A stretch of DNA of 64,000 bases from Curtobacterium sp. ISL-83. Lineage in GTDB: Bacteria; Actinomycetota; Actinomycetes; Actinomycetales; Microbacteriaceae. Position numbers and translations under genes: made by a program. A model generated the notes under the pieces. That model was given only the letters and a program-made list of their open reading frames with translations. It did no database searches and had not been told where the DNA came from. Shown here piece by piece: positions 55,776 through 64,000 of this stretch. The stretch spans positions 186,001 to 250,000 of the forward strand of contig NZ_JAGGPH010000012.1 in the NCBI RefSeq assembly GCF_018613895.1. The letters are read 5' to 3'. Numbering within the stretch: the first letter of the stretch is position 1; each line of letters starts with the position of its first letter.

Positions 55776-56683
55776 TGCGGTTCGCCCAGCGCCTCGTCGC
55801 CCGCCCCACCGGCGTCTTCGCCGTGGTGGTGCTCGGGCTGCTCGTCGTCCTCGCGGTGGTCTCCCTGTTCTGGACCCCCGAGAACCCGTTCCGCACCGAC
55901 CCGTTCCACCAGTGGGAGTCCCCGAGCGCCGCGCACTGGTTCGGGACCGACGCCTCTGGTCGTGACATCGCCAGCTACCTGCTCGCGGGCACCCGCACGA
56001 CCGTCGTGGTGGCGGTCGGCTCCGGGGTGATCGCGAGCGTCGTCGGCATCGTCCTCACCGCGATCGGCTCGCTCACCGCGCGCTGGGTGCGGGAGGGCAC
56101 GGCCGTGCTGCTCGACATCCTGGTGGCGTTCCCGACCCTGCTCATCGCGATGCTCCTCACCGCCATCACCGGCGGGTCCCTCGGCGTCGTGATCGTCAGC
56201 GTCGGGCTGAGCTTCGGCGTGACGATCGCCCGGGTCGCCCGCGGGGAGATCCGCCGCATCGCCCGGAGTGACTACGTCCTGGCCGCGCGGGCGTCCGGCG
56301 TCGGCGGGACCGGCGTGCTCGTCCGGCACCTGGTGCCGAACGCGGCGCCGCTGTTCACCGTGCAGCTGTCGCTCGCGATGGCGACGGCCGTGCTCGCCGA
56401 GGCGGGGTTGTCGTTCCTCGGCTACGGCGCCGGATCGGGGACCGCGTCCTGGGGCAGCATGCTGGCGGACCTGCAGACGTACATCGGCGTCCACCCGTGG
56501 AGTGCGACGTGGCCGGGAGCGGCGATCGCCCTGGTCGTCGCGGCGCTGTCCCTGCTCGGGGACGCGGTCCGGGACGCGTCCGACCCGCGGCTGACGACGA
56601 ACGACTCGGCGGATGCGGCGACCAGCGCTGGCTCCGTCGGCGCTGGCTCGGCGGACCCGACCGCACCGGGGGTGACGGCATGA
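55775..56683 (+). CDS. ABC transporter permease (DppC type)
   Basis: 302 residues; the ATG overlaps the DppB-type stop by one base (GTG 55772 is an alternative). N-terminal signature HWFGTDASGRDIASYLLAGTRTT, EAA loop ARASGVGGTGVLVRHLVPNAAP, and FLGYGAGSGTASWGSML. C-terminal Ala/Ser/Gly tail beyond the last helix. ATGA overlap with the next gene. Confidence 0.94.
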   Translation: MRFAQRLVARPTGVFAVVVLGLLVVLAVVSLFWTPENPFRTDPFHQWESPSAAHWFGTDASGRDIASYLLAGTRTTVVVAVGSGVIASVVGIVLTAIGSLTARWVREGTAVLLDILVAFPTLLIAMLLTAITGGSLGVVIVSVGLSFGVTIARVARGEIRRIARSDYVLAARASGVGGTGVLVRHLVPNAAPLFTVQLSLAMATAVLAEAGLSFLGYGAGSGTASWGSMLADLQTYIGVHPWSATWPGAAIALVVAALSLLGDAVRDASDPRLTTNDSADAATSAGSVGAGSADPTAPGVTA

Positions 56684-57540
56684 CCGGCTCGACGCCCGCG
56701 ACCCCGCCCGTGCCCCCGTCCCAGGACCAAGGCTTGGACCCGGCCCACGCTGCCGCGCCCCGAGGCCTCGAGGTCCGCGACCTGACCGTCCGCATCACGG
56801 GGCGGACGGTACTCGACCACGTGACGTTCACCGTGCCTCCCGGCCGCCGCGTCGGCTTGATCGGGGCCTCCGGTTCCGGCAAGTCCATGACCGCACTCGC
56901 CCTGATGGGTCTCGAGCCCGCCGGGGCGCACGTCGACGGCAGCATCCGGATCGACGGCGCCGAGCTCGTGGGCCTGCCGGACCGAGCGCGCGCGCGGTAC
57001 CGGGGGGCGCGGATCGGCATGGTCTTCCAGGAGCCCGGCACCGCTCTCGACCCGCTGCGACGCGTCGGGGCGCAGATCGCCGAACCGTTGCGGCTGCACC
57101 GGGGCCTCGAGCGCCGGGCCGCTGCCGCAGCCGCCCAGGAGCTCGCGGTCGCCGTCGGCCTGCCCGACCCGGGGTCGCTGCTCCGGCAGTACCCGCACCA
57201 GCTGTCCGGTGGCCAGCGGCAGCGGATCTCGATCGCGATGGCGATGGCGGGCTCCCCCGACCTGCTGGTCGCGGACGAGCCGACGACGGCGCTCGACGTG
57301 ACGACGCAGGCGCGGATCCTCGACCTGTTCGAGCAGCTGTCCACCTCGACCGGGAGCGGCATGTTGTTCGTGACGCACGACCTCGCCGTCCTCGCGCGGA
57401 TCGCCGACGAGGTCGTCGTGCTCGACGCCGGACGGGTCGTCGAGCAGGGTTCGGTCGCGTCCCTCTTGGCCGCACCCCAACACCCCGCGACGGTCGCCCT
57501 GGTGGACGCCGCCCGCGCCACGACCAGGAGGACGTCGTGA
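56680..57540 (+). CDS. ABC transporter ATP-binding protein (DppD type)
   Basis: 286 residues. Walker A GASGSGKSMTAL, signature LSGGQRQRISIAM, Walker B LLVADEPTTALDV and the H-loop FVTHDLAVLAR. The family C-terminal cysteine-rich extension that binds a 4Fe-4S-like cluster in some DppD proteins is absent: the protein stops soon after the core. GTGA overlap with the next gene. Confidence 0.94.
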   Translation: MTGSTPATPPVPPSQDQGLDPAHAAAPRGLEVRDLTVRITGRTVLDHVTFTVPPGRRVGLIGASGSGKSMTALALMGLEPAGAHVDGSIRIDGAELVGLPDRARARYRGARIGMVFQEPGTALDPLRRVGAQIAEPLRLHRGLERRAAAAAAQELAVAVGLPDPGSLLRQYPHQLSGGQRQRISIAMAMAGSPDLLVADEPTTALDVTTQARILDLFEQLSTSTGSGMLFVTHDLAVLARIADEVVVLDAGRVVEQGSVASLLAAPQHPATVALVDAARATTRRTS

Positions 57541-58349
57541 TCCCCGAAGCGAACGCCCAGCCGCTCCTGCAGGGCACCGGGCTGCACCGGACCTACCGGC
57601 TCCCCCGCCGTGGTCCCTTCGAACCCGGGCCGGTGCGGACCGCCGTCGACGGCGTCGACCTGACGGTCGCCGCCGGTGCACGCCTGGGCATCGTCGGGGA
57701 GTCCGGGTCCGGCAAGTCGACGCTGGTCCGCCTGCTCGCCGGTCTGGAGGCTCCTTCCGCCGGGACGGTGACCGCCTCCGGTCGACGGGTGGTCGCCGCC
57801 GGCACCGCGACCGGTTCGGCCGCCGCGATGCGGTGGTTCCGCCGGGAGACCGGCGTGGTCTTCCAGGACCCGTACGCGTCACTCGATCCCCGGATGCGTG
57901 TCGGGGCGATCGTCGCGGAACCCCTGCGCGCGCTCCGGATCCCGGGGTCGCACGAGTCCCTGGTCGCGGACGTGCTGGCTCGGGTCGACCTGCCGCCGGA
58001 CGCGGTCGACCGGTACCCGCACGAGTTCTCCGGTGGGCAGCGGCAGCGGATCGCGATCGCCCGGGCCGTGGTGCACTCGCCGCGGATCCTGTTCGGGGAC
58101 GAGCCGATGAGTGCCCTGGACGTCGTGGTCCGTGCCCGCGTGATCGAGCTGTTCCGGACGCTGGCGGACGACCTCGGGCTGACGCTCGTGCTGGTGTCGC
58201 ACGACATCGGCGTGGTGCAGCGGCTGTGCGACACCGTGGCGGTGATGTCCGCGGGGCGGATCGTCGAGCACGGGCCCGTGTCGTTGCTCGACGCGCCGAC
58301 GCACCCGGTGACGCGGGCGCTCGTGGAGGCGGCGCCGACGTTGCCGTGA
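57537..58349 (+). CDS. ABC transporter ATP-binding protein (DppF type)
   Basis: 270 residues, GTG start. Walker A GESGSGKSTLVRLL, signature FSGGQRQRIAIA, Walker B ILFGDEPMSALDV and the H-loop LVSHDIGVVQRL. It starts with GTGLHRTYRLPRRGPF, the DppF-type N-terminus. Last gene of the importer operon. Confidence 0.94.
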   Translation: MIPEANAQPLLQGTGLHRTYRLPRRGPFEPGPVRTAVDGVDLTVAAGARLGIVGESGSGKSTLVRLLAGLEAPSAGTVTASGRRVVAAGTATGSAAAMRWFRRETGVVFQDPYASLDPRMRVGAIVAEPLRALRIPGSHESLVADVLARVDLPPDAVDRYPHEFSGGQRQRIAIARAVVHSPRILFGDEPMSALDVVVRARVIELFRTLADDLGLTLVLVSHDIGVVQRLCDTVAVMSAGRIVEHGPVSLLDAPTHPVTRALVEAAPTLP

Positions 58350-58377
58350 GGCGCGGGGCAGGGGCGGGGCGTGCCTC
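58348..58377. terminator. Possible convergent terminator hairpin
   Basis: GAGGCGCG pairs with CGTGCCTC (one G-T pair) across a G-rich loop between the stops of the importer operon and the amidotransferase gene. The downstream arm continues into CTCCCGG, the recurrent core. No U-tract. Confidence 0.4.
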
Positions 58378-58462
58378 CCGGCTGTCCCACGCTGTCGCAC
58401 GACGACCGCGACGTCGCATCGCCACGGCGGCCGCGCCGCCCGGCCCCAGCCGGGCGAGCGCC

Positions 58463-59368
58463 CTACGCCGTGCCCGCGGCCGCCCCCCGCGGCGGCTCAG
58501 CAGCGACCACGACCGTTGACGACACGTCCAAGTCGACGTCGACGTGCACGAGTTCACCGGGCACGATCGCGCGCCAACCGGGCTCGCCGTCCAGCTGTTC
58601 GCTCGCCACGACGACCGAGGGGTGATCCGCGAGCGTCGGAGATCCCGCCGCCAGGTGGCTCCCCGCGACGGTGAGCGCACCGCCGGACTCGCCGCCGGCG
58701 GGCCGCTCGAGCACGAACAGCGTGTCGGTCGCCGGGTACCGGAACGCCCACACGTCGGTCGCCGTCGTCATCACGAAGTTCAGCGACACGATCGACACGT
58801 TCCCGGTCATCCACGCGACGGCGTCCGTGACGCCGGCTGCGACGTCGCCGCCCCGCCTGGCGATCGACGCCGTGACGAGCGCGAAGTACCGCTCGCTGTC
58901 GGTGTCGCCCTGCACGAGCCGCGTCGCCTCCAGCTCGGCGAGCCGGGCGTCCAGCGTCGGCAGGTCACCGAACGCGCCGTTGTGGGCGAAGAGCCGCCCC
59001 TCCTGCTCGAACGGGTGGGTGTTCACCATCGACAACGCGCCGGTGCTCGCGTGCCGGACGTGCGCGACGAACGTGGTTCCGGTGAGGCGGTGGGCATCGG
59101 TGGCGAAGTCGGGGTCGTCCCATGCTGGACGTGGCGCCTTGTCGACCGTGGCCACCGGCTCGGCGGCCGGCTCGGCGCCCGGTTCAGCGCCCGGTTCGGC
59201 GCGCGGCGGGGCGCCCGGCGCGGCGCCCGGCGCGTACGACCAGGCGCCGATCCCGAAACCGTCCGGGTTGCGGTGGCTCTGCGACTCCAGGCTGTCGGGC
59301 GCGTCGAGCAGCCAGAACGACGCGTCGACCGTCTGCCGTCCGGCGTGCAGCCCGAAGAGGCGGCACAC
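58463..59368 (-). CDS. Class II glutamine amidotransferase (YafJ-like)
   Basis: 301 residues. The GTG start is followed directly by Cys2 (MCRLFGLH), the Ntn nucleophile. HRNPDGFGIGAW, FVAHVRHAST (Arg contacting glutamine), HPFEQEGRLFAHNGAFGD and GDTDSERYF complete the glutaminase site. An insert of Ala/Pro/Gly/Glu repeats (about residues 46-72, from a degenerate 12-base nucleotide repeat) sits after the first motifs. No synthase domain is attached. It starts three bases after the glutamate decarboxylase stop, so the two are co-translated and it may supply glutamate from glutamine. That last point is inference. Confidence 0.9.
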   Translation of the reverse strand: MCRLFGLHAGRQTVDASFWLLDAPDSLESQSHRNPDGFGIGAWSYAPGAAPGAPPRAEPGAEPGAEPAAEPVATVDKAPRPAWDDPDFATDAHRLTGTTFVAHVRHASTGALSMVNTHPFEQEGRLFAHNGAFGDLPTLDARLAELEATRLVQGDTDSERYFALVTASIARRGGDVAAGVTDAVAWMTGNVSIVSLNFVMTTATDVWAFRYPATDTLFVLERPAGGESGGALTVAGSHLAAGSPTLADHPSVVVASEQLDGEPGWRAIVPGELVHVDVDLDVSSTVVVAAEPPRGAAAGTA

Positions 59369-59371
59369 GGC

Positions 59372-60778
59372 TCAGGACCCCAGGTGGGCGATCGCGACCC
59401 GCGCGGTCGCCGTGTGGTCGAACGTGCTCCCCTCGGCGGGCGTGAGGGACCGCGACGGCGGTCGGTCGTCGAGCTTCGCGAGCGCCTGCCGGAGGTCGGC
59501 CAGGACGAGGTCGGCCAGGTCGAGGCTGACGCCGTGCCGCACGACGATGCGCTGGACCGTGACCTCCTGCTGGTCCGGGGGCAGCGTGTACGCGGGCACG
59601 AGCCAGCCCCGCGTCCTGAGCTCCTCGGCGAGGTCGAAGAGCGTGAACGGGTGATCGCCCGGCATCGTCCAGGTCACCGCGGGGATGCCCTTCTCGGCGG
59701 AGCCGTCGTGGAGGACCTCGAAGTGGCCGAGTGACGCGATCTCCTGAGCGATGTGCGCCGCGACCGCGTACGTCGCCGACTGCACCTTCGTGAAGCCCTC
59801 GCGCCCGAGGCGGACGAAGTTGTAGTAGGAGGCGATCACCTGGCCGCCCGGGCGCGAGAAGTTCAGCCCGAAGGTCGGCATGCTCCCGCCGAGGTAGTTC
59901 ACGTCGAACACGAGCTCGTCCGGCAGGTCGGTCTCCTCCCGCCAGATCACCCAGCCGACACCGATCGGCGCGAGCCCGGTCTTGTGTCCGGAGGCGTTGA
60001 TCGACTTCACGCGCGGCAGGCGGAAGTCCCAGACGACGTCCGGGGCGCAGAACGGCGCCACGAACCCGCCGGATGCGGCATCGACGTGGATGTCGACGCT
60101 CTGCCCGGTGCGTGCCTCCAGGTCGTCGAGCGCGTCGCTGATCGCCTGGACGTCCTCGAACAGGCCGGTGAACGTCTGACCGAGCGTGACGACGACACCG
60201 ATCGTGTTCTCGTCGATCCGCTCGAGCACCTGCTCCGGCGTGAGCGTGTAGCCGGGACCCATCGGCGCCTGCCGCAACTCGACGTCGAAGTACCGCGCGA
60301 ACTTCTCCCAGCAGACCTGCACGGGGCCGCTCACCAGGTTGGGCACGGCGGGCTCCGTGTGCCCCGCGGCCTGGCGCTTCGCCTTCCAGCGCCACTTCGC
60401 GGCGAGCCCGGCGAGCATCGCGGCCTCGCTCGACCCGGTCGTCGAGGTGCCGCGCGTCGTCGCGGCGTTCGGCGCGTGGAACAGGTCGGCCAGCATGTGC
60501 ACGCACCGTGACTCGAGCTCGGCGGTCTGCGGGTACTCGTCCTTGTCGACGATGTTCTTGTCGATCGACTCCGCCATCAGCGCGTGCACCTCGGGTTCGG
60601 CCCAGGTGGTGCAGAACGTGGCGAGGTTCATCCGCGCCACACCGTCGAGCAGGAGTTCGTCGTGCACCAGCTGGTAGCTGTCACGCGCGGATTGCTCGTG
60701 CGCCGGGAAGCGCAGCTTCGGGGCGCGACGCCGGAGCGGGCTGCCGGAGAAGGTGTCGTCGAGATCGTCGTCGGTCAT
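59372..60778 (-). CDS. gad: Glutamate decarboxylase
   Basis: 468 residues. A fold-type I PLP enzyme with Schiff-base Lys in INASGHKTGLAPIGVGW, TSTTGSSEAAMLAGLA and VDAASGGFVAPF. It makes GABA from glutamate, consuming a proton, and serves acid stress in other bacteria. The length and the motif order match bacterial GadB. No glutamate/GABA antiporter is encoded in the window. Coupled to the amidotransferase downstream. Confidence 0.95.
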   Translation of the reverse strand: MTDDDLDDTFSGSPLRRRAPKLRFPAHEQSARDSYQLVHDELLLDGVARMNLATFCTTWAEPEVHALMAESIDKNIVDKDEYPQTAELESRCVHMLADLFHAPNAATTRGTSTTGSSEAAMLAGLAAKWRWKAKRQAAGHTEPAVPNLVSGPVQVCWEKFARYFDVELRQAPMGPGYTLTPEQVLERIDENTIGVVVTLGQTFTGLFEDVQAISDALDDLEARTGQSVDIHVDAASGGFVAPFCAPDVVWDFRLPRVKSINASGHKTGLAPIGVGWVIWREETDLPDELVFDVNYLGGSMPTFGLNFSRPGGQVIASYYNFVRLGREGFTKVQSATYAVAAHIAQEIASLGHFEVLHDGSAEKGIPAVTWTMPGDHPFTLFDLAEELRTRGWLVPAYTLPPDQQEVTVQRIVVRHGVSLDLADLVLADLRQALAKLDDRPPSRSLTPAEGSTFDHTATARVAIAHLGS

Positions 60779-60846
60779 GCGCCGATCCTGCTCCCCCCAC
60801 CTGCGGTCCAGGACGGGCCACCGGCACGATCAGGCGGTCCGGGACG

Positions 60847-62298
60847 TCACATCCCGGCCGTCCAGGCGGCCGGGTGCCGCCGCTGCCAACGGAGGCGCCG
60901 TTCGAGCTGGGCACCGATCGCGAGCAGGACGCGCTCCCCGCCTGGCCGCCCGATGAGCTGCACGCCCATGGGCAGCCCGGCACCGTCCGGGTGGTCCTCC
61001 GCCGTGACGGCCACCGGCAACGTGATCGCCGGGAGCCCCGCGACGTTCACCATCGACGTCCACGGCGAGTACGCGCACTGCCTGCGGAAGTCCTCATCCG
61101 GGTCGTCCCCGTACCAGCCGATCGGCCGGGGGGTCAGCGCGAGCGTCGGCGTGAGGACTGCGTCGAACCGGCCGAACGCGCTGATCAACGACGACGAGAA
61201 CACGTCGAGCGCCGCCATCGCATCGAGCACCTGCGTCCCGCTCAGGGCCCGCCCCCGCTCGACGAGCCACCGCACCAGCGGCGTCAACGCACTGAGGTCG
61301 ATGCCCGGCACCTGCGGCAGGCGCGCAGCCGAGGACTCCCACGCCACCCGGAACGCCTCCGCGTACGGCGTGCGCGGCACGGCGACGTCCTCGATCCCGT
61401 GCCCGACCTCGCCGAGCACCCGGATCGCGGTGTCGACGGCGGCTCGGGCTGCGGGGTCGACCACGACGTCGACCGTGTCGTCCCACGGCGAGCCCTCGAG
61501 CACACCGATCACGAACCGCCCCTCGCCCCGCACCGCCGCCGCGGTGAACGGGCCGTCGCCGACGTCGGGCGCGACGAGCGCGTACGGCGCGGGCTCCGGC
61601 AGCCCGGTCGGCGCGACGAGGGCATCGAGGAACATGCCGGCGTCCGCGACGTTCCGGGTGAGCGGCCCGGCGACGCTCAACCCGCCGACGCCCGACCGAC
61701 CGGGCATCGACGGCACACGGCCCCGACTCGGCTTCAGCCCCACCAGCCCGGTCGCGGCGGCGGGGATGCGCACCGACCCGCCGCCGTCGGACCCGACAGC
61801 CGCGGGCAGCAGCCCGGCGGCGACGGCCACCGCTGCACCGCTCGACGACCCACCCGGCGCCAGGTCGGTGCCGTACGGGTTCCGCGTCACGCCGAGCCGC
61901 GTCTCCGACGACGACGACATCCCGAACTCGGGCGAAGCCGTCTTGCCGAGACTCACGGCACCCGCCGCGTCGAGTGCAGCCACCAGCGGGTGGTCGGCCG
62001 TCGCCGGCCGCGCCGGCAGCGCGGCGGTCCCGCTCCGCGTCGGCACGCCCGCTCGGTCGTACAGGTCCTTGTCACCGGTCGGGAGGCCCCACAGCGGTCG
62101 GGACGTCGGCACCAGGTCGCCGAGATGACTGGCCCGGTCGCGTGCGGCGTCCGCGGTGACCGTCACGAAGGCGCCGAGACCAGGGTCGAGGCGGGCGATG
62201 CGGGCCAGGTAGTGCTCGGTCACCTCGAGCGCGGTCACCTCGCCCCGACGGACCCAGTCCCAGAGTTCCTGTGCGGAGAGGTGGTGGAGTTCGAACAC
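60847..62298 (-). CDS. Amidase signature family hydrolase
   Basis: 483 residues. The Ser-cisSer-Lys triad is visible: Lys in GLPTGDKDLYD, cis-Ser in GSDGGGSVRIPA and nucleophile Ser in APGGSSSGAAVAVAAG. The N-terminus ALEVTEHYLARIARLD is typical. GatA-type specificity is unlikely since no gatB/gatC is adjacent. Substrate unknown. Ends 68 bases before the decarboxylase start; may be in the same operon. Confidence 0.93.
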   Translation of the reverse strand: MFELHHLSAQELWDWVRRGEVTALEVTEHYLARIARLDPGLGAFVTVTADAARDRASHLGDLVPTSRPLWGLPTGDKDLYDRAGVPTRSGTAALPARPATADHPLVAALDAAGAVSLGKTASPEFGMSSSSETRLGVTRNPYGTDLAPGGSSSGAAVAVAAGLLPAAVGSDGGGSVRIPAAATGLVGLKPSRGRVPSMPGRSGVGGLSVAGPLTRNVADAGMFLDALVAPTGLPEPAPYALVAPDVGDGPFTAAAVRGEGRFVIGVLEGSPWDDTVDVVVDPAARAAVDTAIRVLGEVGHGIEDVAVPRTPYAEAFRVAWESSAARLPQVPGIDLSALTPLVRWLVERGRALSGTQVLDAMAALDVFSSSLISAFGRFDAVLTPTLALTPRPIGWYGDDPDEDFRRQCAYSPWTSMVNVAGLPAITLPVAVTAEDHPDGAGLPMGVQLIGRPGGERVLLAIGAQLERRLRWQRRHPAAWTAGM

Positions 62299-62370
62299 GC
62301 TCCGAGCCTAGGACCGTCGCCCGACCCCGTGGACGTCAGCGGCCGTCCGTCCGGTCCAGGCGACGGCTCG

Positions 62371-63213
62371 TCATCCCGCGAGCGAGCGGATCCACTCCCC
62401 GATGCGCGGGACCGCTGCCGCGAACGCCGCCGACCCCGGGCGGTCGAGGAACGCGTGCACGCTCCCGGGGAGTACATCTCGGTCGACCGTGACGCCGCAC
62501 GCTCCGAGATCGGCCGCGAACCGATCGGCGGACGCTCGCATCGCATCCCGCTCCGCATCGAGCATGAGCGTCCTCGGGAACCCGCCAAGCGGACCGTCGC
62601 CGGCGAAGGCCTCGGTGGCACGCCCGGCGTAGCTCCGGTTCGCCAGGTCGAGCATCGCCGGCGCGTGCGTGACCCGCCGGTGCCCACGGACCGGGTGACG
62701 GACACCGGGGCCGCGGGGAAGCACGCGATGGAAGAAGCCGTAGGCCAGGACGGCGCCGCGCGGAGGGGCTCCGGCGCGTGCCAACGCTGCGGCGGCCCCC
62801 GCCGCCAGACACGCCCCAGCGCTCGCCCCGCCGACGACGACACCGGCAGACGCGCGTGCGCCGACACTCTCGTACGCTGCGAGGACGTCATCGTGCGCCT
62901 GGGGGAACCGCCGCCGACCCTCGGGTCCGCGGCGGCCGACCCACGGCAGGCCGGGCAGGGGCGCGAGCCGGTACTGCACGGTGCTGACCGACACGCCGGA
63001 CCCGGCCACGGCGAGCGCGACGGCATGCGACTCAGGTTGGTCGAGTCCTCCGGCGAAGAAGCCGCCGCCGTGCAACCACACCAGACTGGGCACGTCCGTC
63101 CCACGAAGCCGGGCGGGAGGCTCGTAGTCGCGGACGACGACCGGCCCGGTCAACGCGTCGACCGTTCGATCCGCGAACCGCACTCCAGCTCCGTCGCCCA
63201 CTACATCCCCCAT
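62371..63213 (-). CDS. Alpha/beta hydrolase fold-3 (HSL-type esterase)
   Basis: 280 residues from ATG 63213; an upstream GTG at about 63288 is possible but not supported by a ribosome site. Oxyanion motif WLHGGGFFAGG, nucleophile elbow VGGASAGACLA, acid region MLDAERDAMR and catalytic His in GSVHAFLD. This is the hormone-sensitive-lipase-type pattern HGGGF/GASAG. Likely a small-ester esterase. Between the HIT gene and the amidase on the same strand. Confidence 0.88.
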   Translation of the reverse strand: MGDVVGDGAGVRFADRTVDALTGPVVVRDYEPPARLRGTDVPSLVWLHGGGFFAGGLDQPESHAVALAVAGSGVSVSTVQYRLAPLPGLPWVGRRGPEGRRRFPQAHDDVLAAYESVGARASAGVVVGGASAGACLAAGAAAALARAGAPPRGAVLAYGFFHRVLPRGPGVRHPVRGHRRVTHAPAMLDLANRSYAGRATEAFAGDGPLGGFPRTLMLDAERDAMRASADRFAADLGACGVTVDRDVLPGSVHAFLDRPGSAAFAAAVPRIGEWIRSLAG

Positions 63214-63298
63214 GGCCCGCACTCTCGCAGGTCCGTTCGGAGCGGCCGCAGCCCGATCTCCACAGGTCCCGTCCGTGTCCGTCACCCGAACATCTCCG

Positions 63299-63715
63299 TC
63301 ACTCGAACATCTCCGCGAGCGCCGCGTGTGCATTGCCCTCGACGACGTGCGCCGAACGCTGCTCGGGCCAGTGTGTCGTGTCGTCGTCCGGCCAGCACGG
63401 CACGACGTGGAAGTGCAGGTGCCGGACGCTCTGCCCGGCGTCGGCACCCGATGCCTGGAGCAGCACCGTCCCGGTCGCGCCGAGCGCTGCTCGCTGCGCC
63501 CTCGCCACGCGCTGCGCGAGCGCGGTCGTCGCGGCGAGCGCGACCGGACGCGCCCGCAGCAGGTCGTCGGTGTGCTCGACCGGCACGACGAGGGTGTGAC
63601 CGGGAGCGAGGGCCGAGGCCGGCAGCGGCGCGAAGGCGACCGCGTGCTCGTCGCGCTCGACCCAGACCGCTGGTTCGTCCCCGGCGATGATGCGGCAGAA
63701 GACGCACGGTTCCAT
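63299..63715 (-). CDS. HIT family protein
   Basis: 138 residues from ATG 63715 (ATG 63724 also possible). CVFCRIIAGDEPA at the N-terminus with a CxxC zinc pair, and the nucleotide-hydrolase His triad as HLHFHVVP. Acts on nucleotide phosphoramidates or dinucleoside polyphosphates in other members. Divergent from the ABC-F gene across 59 bases. Confidence 0.93.
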   Translation of the reverse strand: MEPCVFCRIIAGDEPAVWVERDEHAVAFAPLPASALAPGHTLVVPVEHTDDLLRARPVALAATTALAQRVARAQRAALGATGTVLLQASGADAGQSVRHLHFHVVPCWPDDDTTHWPEQRSAHVVEGNAHAALAEMFE

Positions 63716-63774
63716 GCCCGCCATCCTGCCGCAGGGCGGAACGGGGCGGGTCCGGCAGATGGGACGATGGGTGC

Positions 63775-64000
63775 ATGACCGCCACGCTCGTCGCCAAGGG
63801 CCTCGCCGGCGGCTACGCCGCACGCACACTCTTCGACTCCCTCGACCTGACGGTCGCACCCGGGGACGTCATCGGCCTGGTCGGGGTGAACGGCGCCGGC
63901 AAGTCGACGCTGCTCCGCCTCCTCGCCGGCGTGGACGAGCCGCTGGCCGGCACCGTGACGACCGCTCCGGCGGACGCGTTCATCGGGTGGCTGCCGCAGG
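63775..64000 (+). CDS. ABC-F family ATP-binding protein, N-terminal part
   Basis: The first 75 codons, cut by the window edge. Starts MTATLVAKGLAGGYAART, with Walker A LVGVNGAGKSTLLRLL and the Q-loop IGWLPQ at the very end. ABC-F proteins are soluble double-ABC ribosome-acting factors. The second ABC domain and inter-domain linker are outside, so the subgroup cannot be told; a simple ABC transporter ATPase is less likely given the DxxxxFDSLDLTVAPGDVIG start. Confidence 0.75.
   Translation, partial: MTATLVAKGLAGGYAARTLFDSLDLTVAPGDVIGLVGVNGAGKSTLLRLLAGVDEPLAGTVTTAPADAFIGWLPQ

Overview
This window looks like a chromosomal segment of a high-GC actinobacterium, most likely a Microbacteriaceae (Curtobacterium-like). 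The evidence is roughly 70-75% GC with strong third-position bias, dense coupled operons with 4-base ATGA/GTGA overlaps, and the conserved actinobacterial block argS - lysA - hom - thrC - thrB - rho - prfA - prmC - sua5 - wecA - atpI-like - atpBEFHAGDC, which is also the order around Rv1292-Rv1311 in Mycobacterium tuberculosis. I see no insertion sequence, prophage, CRISPR array or rRNA operon. The genus is an inference.

Layout. 1-13004 (minus) is a surface/signalling operon: a small membrane protein, an FHA protein with four DTVxR repeats, a PP2C phosphatase, a transmembrane Ser/Thr kinase, a 1954-residue membrane-anchored repeat protein (beta-propeller-like, Ig/cadherin-like and FN3 regions), a MoxR ATPase, a DUF58 protein and a transglutaminase-type membrane protein cut by the window edge. 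13109-20815 (minus) holds yaaA and the complete F1Fo ATP synthase operon. 20911-36056 (minus, with one plus-strand HAD gene) is the housekeeping block: atpI-like, wecA, sua5, prmC, prfA, a very long rho with a disordered RG/QN-rich insert, aspartate-family synthesis (thrB, thrC, hom, lysA), a DUF2993 protein and argS. A lipoprotein gene, a strong hairpin and tRNA-Arg(CCG) follow.

37015-44239 is the most interesting accessory region. It holds a Pls/PosA-type single-module NRPS (A, T, membrane segments, LbH-type repeats) whose ten pocket residues read D-A-E-S-I-G-T-V-V-K, two positions from the published lysine code. Eight bases downstream is an M1 zinc aminopeptidase, and a 4'-phosphopantetheinyl transferase lies about 1.2 kb beyond that. 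Together they look like a compact poly-lysine-type synthesis/degradation cassette. A divergent XRE regulator / methionine aminopeptidase pair with apparently leaderless promoters sits between them.

44444-49676 holds a TPM-domain membrane protein with a glycine-rich tail, a PspA homologue, a degenerate arginase-fold protein and a pyridine nucleotide-disulfide oxidoreductase. 50386-52161 is an iron-box-controlled siderophore-interacting protein plus an orphan FecE-type ATPase. 52199-58349 is an alpha/beta hydrolase followed by a five-gene peptide/nickel-type ABC importer. 58463-63715 (minus) carries a class II glutamine amidotransferase coupled to glutamate decarboxylase, an amidase, an alpha/beta hydrolase and a HIT protein. 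The window ends inside an ABC-F gene. Gene 3' ends often carry GC-rich hairpins sharing a GGGAGGC core, and several genes show a TAnnnT hexamer 6-8 bases before the start codon, suggesting leaderless transcripts.
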